Positions 8,654 through 17,597 of a stretch of 64,000 nt of DNA are shown piece by piece (position 1 is the first letter of the stretch; every line of letters begins with the position of its first letter). The DNA comes from Mucilaginibacter mallensis (GTDB lineage: Bacteria; Bacteroidota; Bacteroidia; Sphingobacteriales; Sphingobacteriaceae): the NCBI RefSeq assembly GCF_900105165.1, contig NZ_LT629740.1, positions 2,418,001-2,482,000 of the forward strand. Direction: 5' to 3'. The notes under the pieces were generated by a model that worked only from the letters and a program-made list of their open reading frames with translations, did not search any database and was not told the origin of the DNA. A program made the position numbers and the translations under genes.

Positions 8654-9860
8654 AAAAACTCCGGTTATTATTTTCAGTAATATGCGCTATGATAGCCCTA
8701 TCGAAGCTACATCCTTATTTATTGCCCGTAATTTAGCCGAAGACAGATTGGTTTATTATATTGGTTATCCTTATACCGTAAAAGACTATATCAACAATAA
8801 AAACAGCGATACATTTTTAAAACTAAGAAAGAGTTTTTTTAATGTTGATGATGCATTGCTTGATACCGATATTCCTAATTTGAAAAAGCTTGTTTTGCCG
8901 CTGGTAGCCTCAATAAATTTTATACCCGAAGGGAAAATATTCAGATGGGTATTGAAATTCAATGAACGGCTTATTGTAAAACGTATACAAGAGGTACTTA
9001 AGAAAAACGGCATACAAGACTTTATATTCTTAAATTCATTTAACTTTTATTATCCTGGTGTTGGTAACGGGTTGAAACCTGCAATAAAGGTATATCAGTG
9101 TATTGACCCGATGATAACGCCTTATGATATGCGGCATGGCCTTGTATCCGAATTGCAGCTGGTTAAGGAAAGTGATATGGTTATTTGCACAAGTAAGGCA
9201 TTATATAATGAGAAATTAAAAATAAATCCAAATACCTTTTTTGTACCGAACGCGGCTGATCTGTCGCATAGCTCAAAAGCATTGGATAAGGATACGGATG
9301 TGCATTCCTTACTAAAAAAGATACCTAAACCTATTATTGGCTACTTTGGCAGTATTGAGCGCCGCTTAGATTATGATATTATAAAAGATGTTGTTAAGGA
9401 AAATCCCGATAAAAGCTTTGTATTTGCCGGTCCTTTTATTAATGAACACATTCCTGCATGGTTTTTCAATACACCAAATATCTATTTACTAGGCCAAGTC
9501 CCTTATGATGATATGCCAAGTATGCTTAAAGGGTTTGACATAGCTATTATCCCTTTTAAAAAAGATGATGTAAGCGCAACTATTTTTCCTTTAAAACTAT
9601 TTGAATACCTGGGTGCGGGTAAACCTGTGATTATTACTAATTTTAATCCTGATCTAAAAGAATATACTCACGGAATGGTAGAGGTTTGCGCTGATGCTGC
9701 AAGCTTTAACAATTCAATAAATAGTATTCTTGAAAATGATACTTCAGAAGAACAGGCTAGACGCGTAACAATTGCCATGGAAAACACTTGGGAAATACGC
9801 TCAAAAGAAATAGCTGATCTGATTGAAAAAGGCATTGCGACTAAAAGTATTAATAATTAG
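8643..9860 (+). CDS. glycosyltransferase, GT-B fold (GT4-like), paralogue of the upstream gene
   Basis: 405 residues from ATG at 8643, which lies in the last 11 bases of the upstream gene; an in-frame extension to 8529 exists but would read through that gene and adds low-quality sequence. The C-terminal half has KPIIGYFGSIERRLDYD, the stretch FVFAGPF, and PLKLFEYLGAGKPVI, matching the same positions of the upstream enzyme, so the pair probably arose by duplication. It is a cytoplasmic transferase acting on a lipid-linked intermediate of the polymer, with substrate unknown. Its TAG overlaps the stop of the convergent gene by four bases. Confidence 0.8.
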   Translation: MAIKKTPVIIFSNMRYDSPIEATSLFIARNLAEDRLVYYIGYPYTVKDYINNKNSDTFLKLRKSFFNVDDALLDTDIPNLKKLVLPLVASINFIPEGKIFRWVLKFNERLIVKRIQEVLKKNGIQDFIFLNSFNFYYPGVGNGLKPAIKVYQCIDPMITPYDMRHGLVSELQLVKESDMVICTSKALYNEKLKINPNTFFVPNAADLSHSSKALDKDTDVHSLLKKIPKPIIGYFGSIERRLDYDIIKDVVKENPDKSFVFAGPFINEHIPAWFFNTPNIYLLGQVPYDDMPSMLKGFDIAIIPFKKDDVSATIFPLKLFEYLGAGKPVIITNFNPDLKEYTHGMVEVCADAASFNNSINSILENDTSEEQARRVTIAMENTWEIRSKEIADLIEKGIATKSINN

Positions 9861-10639
9861 TCCTTATTATCAATCTTTTTAGCCGACATATAATCGTAAT
9901 TGTGTTTCAGGTTACGATAGATAGCCCTCACAAACGAGATGACAAAATTCGAGCTTTGCCTCAGATCACTGCGTTTCATGGTACTTGGCTCATCTGAGGA
10001 GTTTATCTGATCAAATAATCCTTTGTAATCTTCATAAAACATAGCTTTCCCTTTATTTTTCAGGAAAGATATCGCCATTAAAAATTCTGTACGGTCGCCT
10101 TTTATGCCTTCGGCATACCGGCCAAACTTATTAAAGAAAGTGCTGCGCCTTAAATGGGGGTGGTCGCTATAACAATGAAACTTACGATAGCCGGGATATA
10201 ATACATTAAATATCATCTCCGAAAAGCCATTGCGATAAGGCTTTAGGTACGGATACTTAAAATAAGCGTAAAAACGAGCTATATCAACATCAGGCCGTTC
10301 ATCCATAATGCTTAAAGCATCTTCTAAATGTTCGCTATAACCAGGGAACGGGTCGAAATCCTCCTGTACGTATAAGGTATATGGTGTAGTTACGGCATCC
10401 TGACCCTTATTAATATTATTGCCAAGCCCTTTGTTTTTGGGCGTGGTAATCAAGCGGAAATTATAGATGTTTTGTATTTGTTTCAGGTAATCCTGATGCT
10501 CAGGCTTGCTGCCATCATCAGATACTACAATATCACCAAATGCAATTTGCTGATCATTAAATGTTTTCAAAAGCCTTTCAAGTGATTGACTCCTGTTATA
10601 ATGAGTAATTAATAAAGTTATGGTATTAAACTGCTTCAT
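9857..10639 (-). CDS. glycosyltransferase family 2, tandem copy B
   Basis: 260 residues. The start MKQFNTITLLITHYNRSQSL leads into a GT-A fold with VVSDDGSK (about 38-45) and YVQEDFDPFPGY (about 92-103); QEDF stands where DXD is usual. There is no membrane helix. It is about as long as the neighbour at 10648-11448 and shares long identical stretches with it (TPKNKGLGNNINKGQDAV), so the two are tandem duplicates. Both run against the flanking operon and are separated by eight bases. The substrate is unknown. Confidence 0.8.
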   Translation of the reverse strand: MKQFNTITLLITHYNRSQSLERLLKTFNDQQIAFGDIVVSDDGSKPEHQDYLKQIQNIYNFRLITTPKNKGLGNNINKGQDAVTTPYTLYVQEDFDPFPGYSEHLEDALSIMDERPDVDIARFYAYFKYPYLKPYRNGFSEMIFNVLYPGYRKFHCYSDHPHLRRSTFFNKFGRYAEGIKGDRTEFLMAISFLKNKGKAMFYEDYKGLFDQINSSDEPSTMKRSDLRQSSNFVISFVRAIYRNLKHNYDYMSAKKIDNKD

Positions 10640-10647
10640 AAAAGCTA

Positions 10648-11448
10648 TTACTTATTATAGTGCCTGAAAAAATAATCGTAAGTCCATCTCATCAATTTAA
10701 ATTGCAGGTAAACAGTCCGTGCGGCTAAAGCCGCAGGATTTTTACTTTCGCGCCAGCTGCTGCGACCCATAGTACTTGGTTCATCTGCTGAATTTTTTTG
10801 GTAGAACAGATCATTAAAGTTTTCATAGAACAATCCCCGGCCTTTATTTTGAACGAACGAAAGCGCCATGCGGTATTCGGTCAGATCACCTTTAATTCCC
10901 TCGGGATAACGCCCGAATTTTTGTAAGAAATTACTGCGTTTTAAATGCGGGTGATCACTATAAACATAAAACTTGAGGTGATTATTGGCGAAAAAGCTGG
11001 GACTAAACATCATTTCGCCATATCCTTTGGCATAAGATTTTAAATAAGGGTACTGGAAATAGGCGTAAAAACGCACAATATCCAGGCCGGCATCTTCATT
11101 CATCAGGTCAAGTGCATCTTTAAAATGTTCAAGAAAAGCTTCCTTAGGCTCAAAATCCTCCTGGATATATAAAGTATAGGGTGTATTAACCGCGTCCTGA
11201 CCCTTATTGATATTGTTGCCCAAGCCTTTATTTTTTGGCGTGGTTATCAACCTATAATTAAATTTACTACTCAGGGCTGTAAGCTTGTCGAGATGTTCTG
11301 GTTTACTGCCATCATCAGAAACTACTATGTCGCCAAACGTTATGTGTTGATTAATAAATGTTTGCAGTAATCTTTCCAGCGAACTACTGCGATTGTAGTG
11401 GGTTATTAATAAAGTAATTTCAGGGAAATGACTTTCATTTGCGTTCAT
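10648..11448 (-). CDS. glycosyltransferase family 2, tandem copy A
   Basis: 266 residues, first gene of a two-gene reverse-strand operon. The GT-A motifs are ITLLITHYNRSSSL near the start, VVSDDGSK, and YIQEDFEP, and the C-terminal half holds FGRYPEGIKGDLTEYRMA, also present in copy B. The conserved QEDF takes the DXD position. The pair may add two related sugars or the same sugar in two linkages. It is divergent from the flippase gene, with an 82-base gap that holds promoter signals for the latter. Confidence 0.8.
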   Translation of the reverse strand: MNANESHFPEITLLITHYNRSSSLERLLQTFINQHITFGDIVVSDDGSKPEHLDKLTALSSKFNYRLITTPKNKGLGNNINKGQDAVNTPYTLYIQEDFEPKEAFLEHFKDALDLMNEDAGLDIVRFYAYFQYPYLKSYAKGYGEMMFSPSFFANNHLKFYVYSDHPHLKRSNFLQKFGRYPEGIKGDLTEYRMALSFVQNKGRGLFYENFNDLFYQKNSADEPSTMGRSSWRESKNPAALAARTVYLQFKLMRWTYDYFFRHYNK

Positions 11449-11488
11449 AATTAAGCTAATATGCCAAAAATTTAGTTTATAAACACAA

Positions 11489-11524
11489 TTTTGTTGCTAT
11501 ATTAATCAGGTCGGATAACTTTGT
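11489..11524 (+). promoter_or_regulatory. candidate promoter for the flippase gene
   Basis: TTTTG at 11489-11493 (with a second TTG at 11494-11496) lies 20-23 bases before AACTTTTG at 11517-11524, one mismatch from TAnnTTTG. The flippase ATG follows six bases later, which would give a very short leader. Confidence 0.35.
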
Positions 11525-11530
11525 AAATAT

Positions 11531-12889
11531 ATGCCATCAAAAGTAGCTGCTGTTATTAAAAATAAATTCTTCCTATCACTATCCGGTAATGTCATCATGT
11601 CGGGTCTCGGCATGCTAACAATGGCAATTATTTACCGTTCATTACCTATGAGCGAGGCTGGGATATGGGTTTATTTTAGTGCCACAGTAGTATTTATTGA
11701 TACTTTTCGTTCCGGCTTATTAACAACAGCCTTTATTAAGTTTTACGCGGGTTCAAGCCCTGAACGTGCTGCTGAAATTGCCGGCTCGGCATGGTTTATT
11801 GGTATGTGTATTACTGGTATACTTGTGGTAATAAACATTCCTTTTCTATTTTTTATAAATCAAATACACGATCAGGATTATGTTTTGCTATTGCGGTGGT
11901 TCTCCCCATGCTTTATATGTATGCTACCATGGTTTATAACTACCTGTGTTATACAGGGTGAGCAACGGTTCGACAGGTTATTATATGTTCGCCTGGTAAA
12001 TCAGGGAGGTTTTACTGTATACATGGTATTGCTGTTGATCTTCAAAAGAATGAACCTTGAATGGGTAATAATGACTTATGTATTTTCACATTTTGTCACC
12101 AGTATATTTGCACTCAGCACTGGCTGGTCGCGGATAAACACATTTAGTAAACGCACAAAAAAAGGAATAAAAGATCTGTTTGATTTTGGCAAATTTAGCG
12201 TTGGTACTACCTTGAGCGCTAATATGTTTGGTTTTTCAGATACCCAGATCATAAAAATGCTGTTGGGTAATAGCGCATTGGCTATATACAACTTGGGCCA
12301 AACATTGATGCAGGCGGTTGAAATTATATTGCGCAGTTTTGCGGCTACCGCTATGCCTTCGTTATCAAAAGCATTTAACCTGGGCGATAAGGATAGTGTG
12401 ATATATGTGATGAAAAAATACGTTGGTATGCTTACACTGTTGCTGATACCAATTGCGGTATTAGGTTGGCTGCTGGCAAATATTCCTATTTATATTATAG
12501 CGGGACATACGCCATCAAGTACTATAGCAGCAAATGTGTTCAGGCTATTTCTGACATTTGCGTTGTTATACCCGGCCGACAGGTTTTTTGCACTTACATT
12601 GGATGTGATACATAAACCTAAAGTCAACTTTTATAAAGTGCTGGTAATGCTGGCTACTAATATCACCTTTGATATATTGGGTGTCAAGATATTCGGCAAT
12701 ATTTACGGTATTGCCATCACTACTGTAATGCCTATACTGGTAGGTGTAATAATAGGTTACTGGGCACTTAACAAGTGGCATAAATTCTCTTTCTGGCATG
12801 TATATACTGTTGGTTGGAACGAAAGCAAAACCGTACTAACAGCAGTACGGCAAAAGTTCAGGCCTAAAAGAGCCGCAGAGGAAGTGTAG
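11531..12889 (+). CDS. polysaccharide flippase (Wzx/MATE-like)
   Basis: 452 residues with about 12 membrane helices and the loop FGFSDTQIIKMLLGNSALAIYNLGQ (given here for its position, about residues 234-258), typical of the polysaccharide biosynthesis/flippase family. It would flip undecaprenyl-linked repeat units across the inner membrane to the Wzy-type polymerase. The C-terminus is a short basic cytoplasmic tail (RPKRAAEEV). It stands alone on the plus strand between two reverse-strand operons, and its stop is only three bases from the convergent regulator operon. Confidence 0.85.
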   Translation: MPSKVAAVIKNKFFLSLSGNVIMSGLGMLTMAIIYRSLPMSEAGIWVYFSATVVFIDTFRSGLLTTAFIKFYAGSSPERAAEIAGSAWFIGMCITGILVVINIPFLFFINQIHDQDYVLLLRWFSPCFICMLPWFITTCVIQGEQRFDRLLYVRLVNQGGFTVYMVLLLIFKRMNLEWVIMTYVFSHFVTSIFALSTGWSRINTFSKRTKKGIKDLFDFGKFSVGTTLSANMFGFSDTQIIKMLLGNSALAIYNLGQTLMQAVEIILRSFAATAMPSLSKAFNLGDKDSVIYVMKKYVGMLTLLLIPIAVLGWLLANIPIYIIAGHTPSSTIAANVFRLFLTFALLYPADRFFALTLDVIHKPKVNFYKVLVMLATNITFDILGVKIFGNIYGIAITTVMPILVGVIIGYWALNKWHKFSFWHVYTVGWNESKTVLTAVRQKFRPKRAAEEV

Positions 12890-12892
12890 TAG

Positions 12893-13408
12893 TTAATATT
12901 CTATAGTTACCACAAAAGTATTTGATCGTAGATGATGGTCATAGGTATAAACAAATATATCTGCAGCCTTGGTTATAATGAGCAGTCCAAAATGCTCTAT
13001 AATATCATTTATTGAAGATGTATCATCTATATTATTCTCCTCATAAATAAACTGCAACTGGTCTTTAGCTGTAAATTTAGCATATAGCGTATGCAGCATA
13101 TCTTTTGTAATGGCAACTGTATGCCGGCTGGCATTAGTTTTAGCTATTAAAGCAAGCGGATCGCTATAATTTGTTTTTGTTATGGTTAGGATTTTATTGG
13201 TGATCTTAACATCAATTATAGTGTTTTTGCTATGGGAATGCTTTAACGCGTTTGTAAGTAATTCAGTTATAATAATCTTTGCTTTAAATAGTGTGTTGTC
13301 AGCATTAACTTTTGCAGGCAGCGCACTTTTTATGTATTCCAGTATTTGCTTTAAAACAGGAGTAATGGTTTCATCGTTATTCAAAAAATCAAATCTCTTT
13401 CCGGCCAT
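12893..13408 (-). CDS. HATPase anti-sigma/switch kinase-like protein (RsbW/SpoIIAB type)
   Basis: 171 residues. The N-box ELLTNALKHSHS (about residues 49-60) is the ATP-binding signature of GHKL ATPases. The later glycine-rich G-boxes are weak, with DIIEHFGLLIITKAAD (about 131-146) in the expected place. It is last in a four-gene operon with a STAS protein and a REC-PP2C phosphatase, so by family knowledge it should phosphorylate the STAS protein and sequester a target, often a sigma factor. No sigma gene lies in this operon. Kinase activity is uncertain given the weak G-boxes. Confidence 0.75.
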   Translation of the reverse strand: MAGKRFDFLNNDETITPVLKQILEYIKSALPAKVNADNTLFKAKIIITELLTNALKHSHSKNTIIDVKITNKILTITKTNYSDPLALIAKTNASRHTVAITKDMLHTLYAKFTAKDQLQFIYEENNIDDTSSINDIIEHFGLLIITKAADIFVYTYDHHLRSNTFVVTIEY

Positions 13409-13421
13409 TCAGTTAGTATAA

Positions 13422-13757
13422 TTATAAATGTGTTAATGCTTCTTTGTAATTGCTATAAATTTTAAAAACCTTATCCAAACGGATCAATAATAACAGCTCA
13501 TGTACATCTTTTTTAAGGCCGATTAATATAACCTCTTTCTTCATGGCTATAGCATGTTTTAAAACAGCAACTAATGCGCCAAGAAATGAACTATCAATGT
13601 ATTCAACCTTATTAAAATCAATTACCAAGCTTTTGGCATGGGCATCCAGCAATTGTATAACCTGTGATTTAAACGCATCAGCATTTTCAAGGTTTGCTTC
13701 AGAAACGGTTATTTCTATTAACAGATGATTAGTTTCATCTTTAATTAATTTGATCAT
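13422..13757 (-). CDS. STAS-domain anti-anti-sigma factor (RsbV/SpoIIAA type)
   Basis: 111 residues, a complete stand-alone STAS domain. VIDFNKVEYIDSSFLGAL (about 45-62) carries the conserved D-S-S, where the Ser next to the Phe-Leu-Gly turn is the usual phosphorylation site. It lies one base from the phosphatase gene and 13 bases from the HATPase gene. In the partner-switch model the HATPase phosphorylates it and the PP2C phosphatase restores it. The target may lie outside the window. Confidence 0.85.
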   Translation of the reverse strand: MIKLIKDETNHLLIEITVSEANLENADAFKSQVIQLLDAHAKSLVIDFNKVEYIDSSFLGALVAVLKHAIAMKKEVILIGLKKDVHELLLLIRLDKVFKIYSNYKEALTHL

Positions 13758-13758
13758 A

Positions 13759-14901
13759 TTAAGCGGTTCTATAAATATTTATAATACTACAGTCATCAAC
13801 CCGTGTGGCCGGTGCGGATTCAAACAGATCTGTCTCTAACTCTTTAAAATTATTGCTTTTGTTTAAGAATGGCTTAAGATTATTCATAAAACCATCGTAA
13901 TCGCTCTTTTTACCTTTATCAGTCGAAAAATCGATCATTCCATCTGTGAAGATGAATAGCTGGTCGTTATTGGCTAAGCTAATATGCTGCTCAGTATAAA
14001 CACTATTGGCAAGCATACCAAGTAATATACCGTCGGCACAAACTTTTTTAAGCTGCCCTGTTTCTGCTTCATAATGCAATAGGGGCAGATCGCCCGCGCC
14101 TGAGTAGCTTATTTGTTGGGTGTCATTATCTATCATTAATAACGACAAGCTTGAAAGAATATCCTTTAACACATCATCATAACATATCACATCGTTAACC
14201 TTTTGTAGTATGCTGGCAACGGAATAATCATGGTTAAGTATGCCGAAACGTATTGCTGCTCTTACATAGCTTAAAAAACTAAAGGTAAAAAACCAGGCCA
14301 TCCACTTTTTGCCCATAATATCACCCAAAACAATAAATGTATAGCGATTATCAACCTGTATAAAATCAATGAAATCCCCACCGGGAATGTCCTGATAGGG
14401 CTGATGCCAGAAGTTGATTTCAAATCCATCAACCACAGGTGTTTTGTTAGGTATTGATCTTACATTCAGTGCCTCAGCCGCTTTTTTAAGCTCCTGTTTT
14501 GATAGCTCCTGTTGTTTGTGTACGGTATATATCAGGTTGTTGAGCTTTGAAACGATAACATTAACAGGAGTATCCTTTGTTACATAATCAACGGCTTCAA
14601 GGTTAAGGCCTTTCACCATTAATTCCTTATCAGTAATATAGGTTAGAAAAACAAAGGGGATATTATTTAATGCATTATCATCCATCAATTGCTCCCTGAA
14701 TTCAATGCCATTCATATTTGGCATTTCATAGTCTGATAATATGGCATCAGGGGTAATGGTTTTCAATATTTCAAGCGCGTCAAAGCCCGATTCGGCTGTA
14801 ATACATTCAATGCCGGATTTTTTAAATGCCTTTGATAACATTTTTAGAAACAATTGATTATCATCAACCAACAATATTTTTTTCAAATTAATGCTCATCA
14901 T
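13759..14901 (-). CDS. response regulator-PP2C phosphatase (RsbU/HsbR-like)
   Basis: 380 residues. The N-terminal receiver domain begins KKILLVDDNQLF and has the phospho-acceptor Asp in ILSDYEMPN (about 56-58), with a signature TKDTP in place of the usual KP. A helical linker (KQQELSKQELKKAAEALN) leads to a SpoIIE-type PP2C domain. Its metal-binding positions are kept in VLGDIMGKK (about 195), FTDGM (about 310) and RVDDCSI (about 370). It should dephosphorylate the STAS protein encoded one base downstream, with activity set by receiver phosphorylation. ATG at 14898 is an alternative start. Confidence 0.9.
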   Translation of the reverse strand: MMSINLKKILLVDDNQLFLKMLSKAFKKSGIECITAESGFDALEILKTITPDAILSDYEMPNMNGIEFREQLMDDNALNNIPFVFLTYITDKELMVKGLNLEAVDYVTKDTPVNVIVSKLNNLIYTVHKQQELSKQELKKAAEALNVRSIPNKTPVVDGFEINFWHQPYQDIPGGDFIDFIQVDNRYTFIVLGDIMGKKWMAWFFTFSFLSYVRAAIRFGILNHDYSVASILQKVNDVICYDDVLKDILSSLSLLMIDNDTQQISYSGAGDLPLLHYEAETGQLKKVCADGILLGMLANSVYTEQHISLANNDQLFIFTDGMIDFSTDKGKKSDYDGFMNNLKPFLNKSNNFKELETDLFESAPATRVDDCSIINIYRTA

Positions 14902-14902
14902 A

Positions 14903-15445
14903 TCATTTCTTCAGGGGATCACGAACCACAGCTTTAATGAGGAAATATACCCCTGCTAATATAATTAATAGCGAGATAAGGTCCATTATAGTAATGCCGT
15001 CATTTTCGTTGAAATAAAAGATGGTGAACATTTCAAAATAGGGCGGGGCCGGCATAATGATCATACCAAAACCAAGCGTTATCATGGTCAGGCTGATAAT
15101 TACGAGTACAATTTTTGAAAGACGTTCGCCGCGTTCCTGCTTCTTTGGTAATTTACTGCCGAACTGATTGGCCGATAATAATATGCTGAATTCATCAAGC
15201 AATTCCTCGCGCGATGCCTCCTTGTCATCTAAACTTTTAAATGCCTCGATCTGATCACTTTTGATTCCCGATTTCTTTATCGCGCTATGAAATCGCTGTT
15301 GAAATTCTTTGGCGGTCTCAATATTGATATCTTTTGTTGAAATCAGATCGATCAGTTCGCTGAGTTTTTTGTCAATAGTGGCCTCATTTTCAGCAATGCG
15401 TTGAAAATCCTCATCTTTCTTTTTAATATTATTTTCTCGGCTCAA
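14903..15445 (-). CDS. membrane protein with N-terminal helical domain, head of the switch operon
   Basis: 180 residues, not recognised. The first 105 or so are charged and helical (for example EDFQRIAENEATIDKKLSEL). Two membrane helices follow at about 109-130 and 152-172, with a short acidic loop containing FYFNENDG and a basic tail DPLKK. One base separates it from the phosphatase gene, so it is the first gene of the partner-switching operon. It could be a membrane sensor or a membrane tether for the switch; that is inference from position only. Confidence 0.65.
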   Translation of the reverse strand: MSRENNIKKKDEDFQRIAENEATIDKKLSELIDLISTKDINIETAKEFQQRFHSAIKKSGIKSDQIEAFKSLDDKEASREELLDEFSILLSANQFGSKLPKKQERGERLSKIVLVIISLTMITLGFGMIIMPAPPYFEMFTIFYFNENDGITIMDLISLLIILAGVYFLIKAVVRDPLKK

Positions 15446-15487
15446 TTATAATATTTAATTTACAGCTAATCTACGTATAAACACCAA

Positions 15488-16402
15488 ATGAACACTGTTT
15501 CCATTATTACGGTAAACTATAATCAGCCGCTTATTACTGAACAACTGTTATCGTCAATAAGTTTAACAAACACGTATCCTAATATAGAGATAATTGTAGT
15601 TGATAATGGGAGTAAAGTTAATGATGTACCGAAGTGGCAGTCTAAATATCCCACATTCAAATTTATACGTTCGGATGTTAACCTTGGTTTTGCCGGTGGG
15701 AACAATTTAGGGGTGAAAGAAGCCACTGGCGAGTATCTTTTTTTTGTAAATAACGATACCGAATTTACCGAAGGCCTGGTAGGAAGGTTAGTCAGCATAC
15801 TGGATATACATCCGGAAGTTGGTATGGTGTCACCAAAGATTCGCTATTTTGATCAGCCTGATACACTGCAATATGCAGGTTTTACCTCAATGAATTATTA
15901 TACCTGCCGTAATTATTGTGTGGGGCAGTTTGAGATAGATAAAGGCCAGTATGACAATAGCACAGGCCTCACGGCATACGCACATGGTGCAGCAATGATG
16001 GCAAGAAAAGAGGCGATTAATAAAGCTGGCTTAATGGCCGAAAATTTTTTCCTGTACTATGAAGAAATGGATTGGTGCGATCATATTAAGAAGGAAGGTT
16101 ACCAGATATGGGTGGAAACCAAAGCATTGATCTTTCATAAAGAATCCGTATCGGTAGGCAGGGCCAGTGCCTTAAAGGAATATTTTATGAACAGGAACAG
16201 GATTCTGTTCATTCGACGTAATGCGCCCATACAGGCGCGCTTATTTTTTTATATTTACTTTATATGCCTGGTAGTGCCGCGTAACATAATAGCCTACAAA
16301 AAGAAAGGATATCACGGCTTTACAAAACAGTTGTTTAATGCCATATGGTGGAATATTACACAAGGCGTTAACAGTACAAAATTGGGATATCCCATTAAAT
16401 AA
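15488..16402 (+). CDS. glycosyltransferase family 2 (rhamnosyltransferase-like)
   Basis: 304 residues. The GT-A motifs are clear: VSIITVNYNQPLITEQLL at the start, VVDNGS (about 39-44), GFAGGNNLG (about 65-73), and NNDTEF near 88 as the DXD-type site. EEMDWCDHIKKEGY (about 195) is the acceptor-side signature common in WbbL/rhamnosyl-transferases. A C-terminal amphipathic region may touch the membrane. Three bases separate it from the next transferase. Confidence 0.85.
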   Translation: MNTVSIITVNYNQPLITEQLLSSISLTNTYPNIEIIVVDNGSKVNDVPKWQSKYPTFKFIRSDVNLGFAGGNNLGVKEATGEYLFFVNNDTEFTEGLVGRLVSILDIHPEVGMVSPKIRYFDQPDTLQYAGFTSMNYYTCRNYCVGQFEIDKGQYDNSTGLTAYAHGAAMMARKEAINKAGLMAENFFLYYEEMDWCDHIKKEGYQIWVETKALIFHKESVSVGRASALKEYFMNRNRILFIRRNAPIQARLFFYIYFICLVVPRNIIAYKKKGYHGFTKQLFNAIWWNITQGVNSTKLGYPIK

Positions 16403-16404
16403 AA

Positions 16405-17574
16405 ATGAAAATATTATTCTGGATCAGTCTGTTCATTACGTTCTATGCCTTTTTTGGTTATGGTATATTACTGTTTGTTTTAATAAAAATAAAGCGACTA
16501 ATAAAGGGAAAACCTGTATTACCTATTGTTGATATGGATAATTTGCCCACCTGCACCTTAGTGGTTGCTGCTTATAACGAGGATGGGGTGATGGAAGAGA
16601 AAATAAAGAATAGTCTTTCATTAACTTATCCTGCCAGCAAGCTGGAGTTTGTTTTTATTACCGATGGCTCTACAGATGGCACAGCGGCAATAGTTGAACT
16701 ATATCCGCAGATAAGGCACATGCATAGTAATGAGCGCAAAGGGAAAATTGCTGCCGTACACCGTGCAATGGATACCGTAAATACTGAAATTGTGATATTT
16801 ACCGATGCCAACACATTTTTAAATACGGAAGCATTGGTAAACATATGCCGCCACTATAGTGATGCTAAGGTTGGCGCGGTAGCAGGTGAAAAAAGGGTTT
16901 ATGCTGATGCTGATAATGCAACAGCAGGTGAGGGCTTCTACTGGAAATACGAATCCAAACTAAAAACATGGGATTCGGAACTGTATTCGGTTGTTGGTGC
17001 TGCAGGCGAACTGTTTAGTATTCGCACATCACTTTATGTGCCTGTATCGCCAGATACCATATTGGATGACTTTATGATATCATTACTGGTGGCCGAAAAA
17101 GGTTATCGTGTTATATATGAGCCGGAAGCATATGCTACAGAATCAGCATCGCAAAATGTAACTGAGGAATTGAAGCGCAAGATCAGGATAGCAGCGGGTG
17201 GTATACAATCTATCATCTGGCTGAAATCATTGCTTAATCCATTTCCTATACCTGTGCTTTCGTTTCAATATGTTAGTCACCGGGTATTACGGTGGACTAT
17301 TGTGCCATTCCTGATGATACTGGCGCTGATACTTAATTTTATTATTGTATTTAGTGGGGATGGCTCCTTTATATATCAGCTGCTATTAATTGCCCAGGTG
17401 GCATTTTACCTGATGGCCATATTGGGCTGGATAATGGAAGAACGGAATGTAAAAGTGAAGATATTTTTTATTCCCTACTATTTTTGTATGATGAATTATG
17501 CAGTATTGATGGGTATAAGGCGCTATTCATTAGGCAGGCAAAGCGCCATTTGGGAAAAGGCAAAAAGACAATAG
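16405..17574 (+). CDS. membrane glycosyltransferase family 2
   Basis: 389 residues. An N-terminal membrane helix (about 1-28) is followed by a GT-A domain with LVVAAYNEDG (about 52), ITDGSTDGT (about 85-93), FTDANTFLN (about 132) and the late LDDFM (about 226-230). Three C-terminal membrane helices lie from about 295 to 380. The build is like the cellulose-synthase-related family used in exopolysaccharide synthesis (EpsF/PgaC type), although the exact Q-x-x-R-W is replaced by KRKIRIAAGG (about 256). It may use a non-processive mechanism. It is second in a three-gene set with a GT2 and an acyltransferase. Confidence 0.85.
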   Translation: MKILFWISLFITFYAFFGYGILLFVLIKIKRLIKGKPVLPIVDMDNLPTCTLVVAAYNEDGVMEEKIKNSLSLTYPASKLEFVFITDGSTDGTAAIVELYPQIRHMHSNERKGKIAAVHRAMDTVNTEIVIFTDANTFLNTEALVNICRHYSDAKVGAVAGEKRVYADADNATAGEGFYWKYESKLKTWDSELYSVVGAAGELFSIRTSLYVPVSPDTILDDFMISLLVAEKGYRVIYEPEAYATESASQNVTEELKRKIRIAAGGIQSIIWLKSLLNPFPIPVLSFQYVSHRVLRWTIVPFLMILALILNFIIVFSGDGSFIYQLLLIAQVAFYLMAILGWIMEERNVKVKIFFIPYYFCMMNYAVLMGIRRYSLGRQSAIWEKAKRQ

Positions 17575-17597
17575 CCTTATTAAATTAACAGCAGTTT

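Noticed and set aside
13182..13421. Plus-strand frame across the HATPase gene
   Set aside because: It is opposite a gene with a clear N-box motif in a compact operon.
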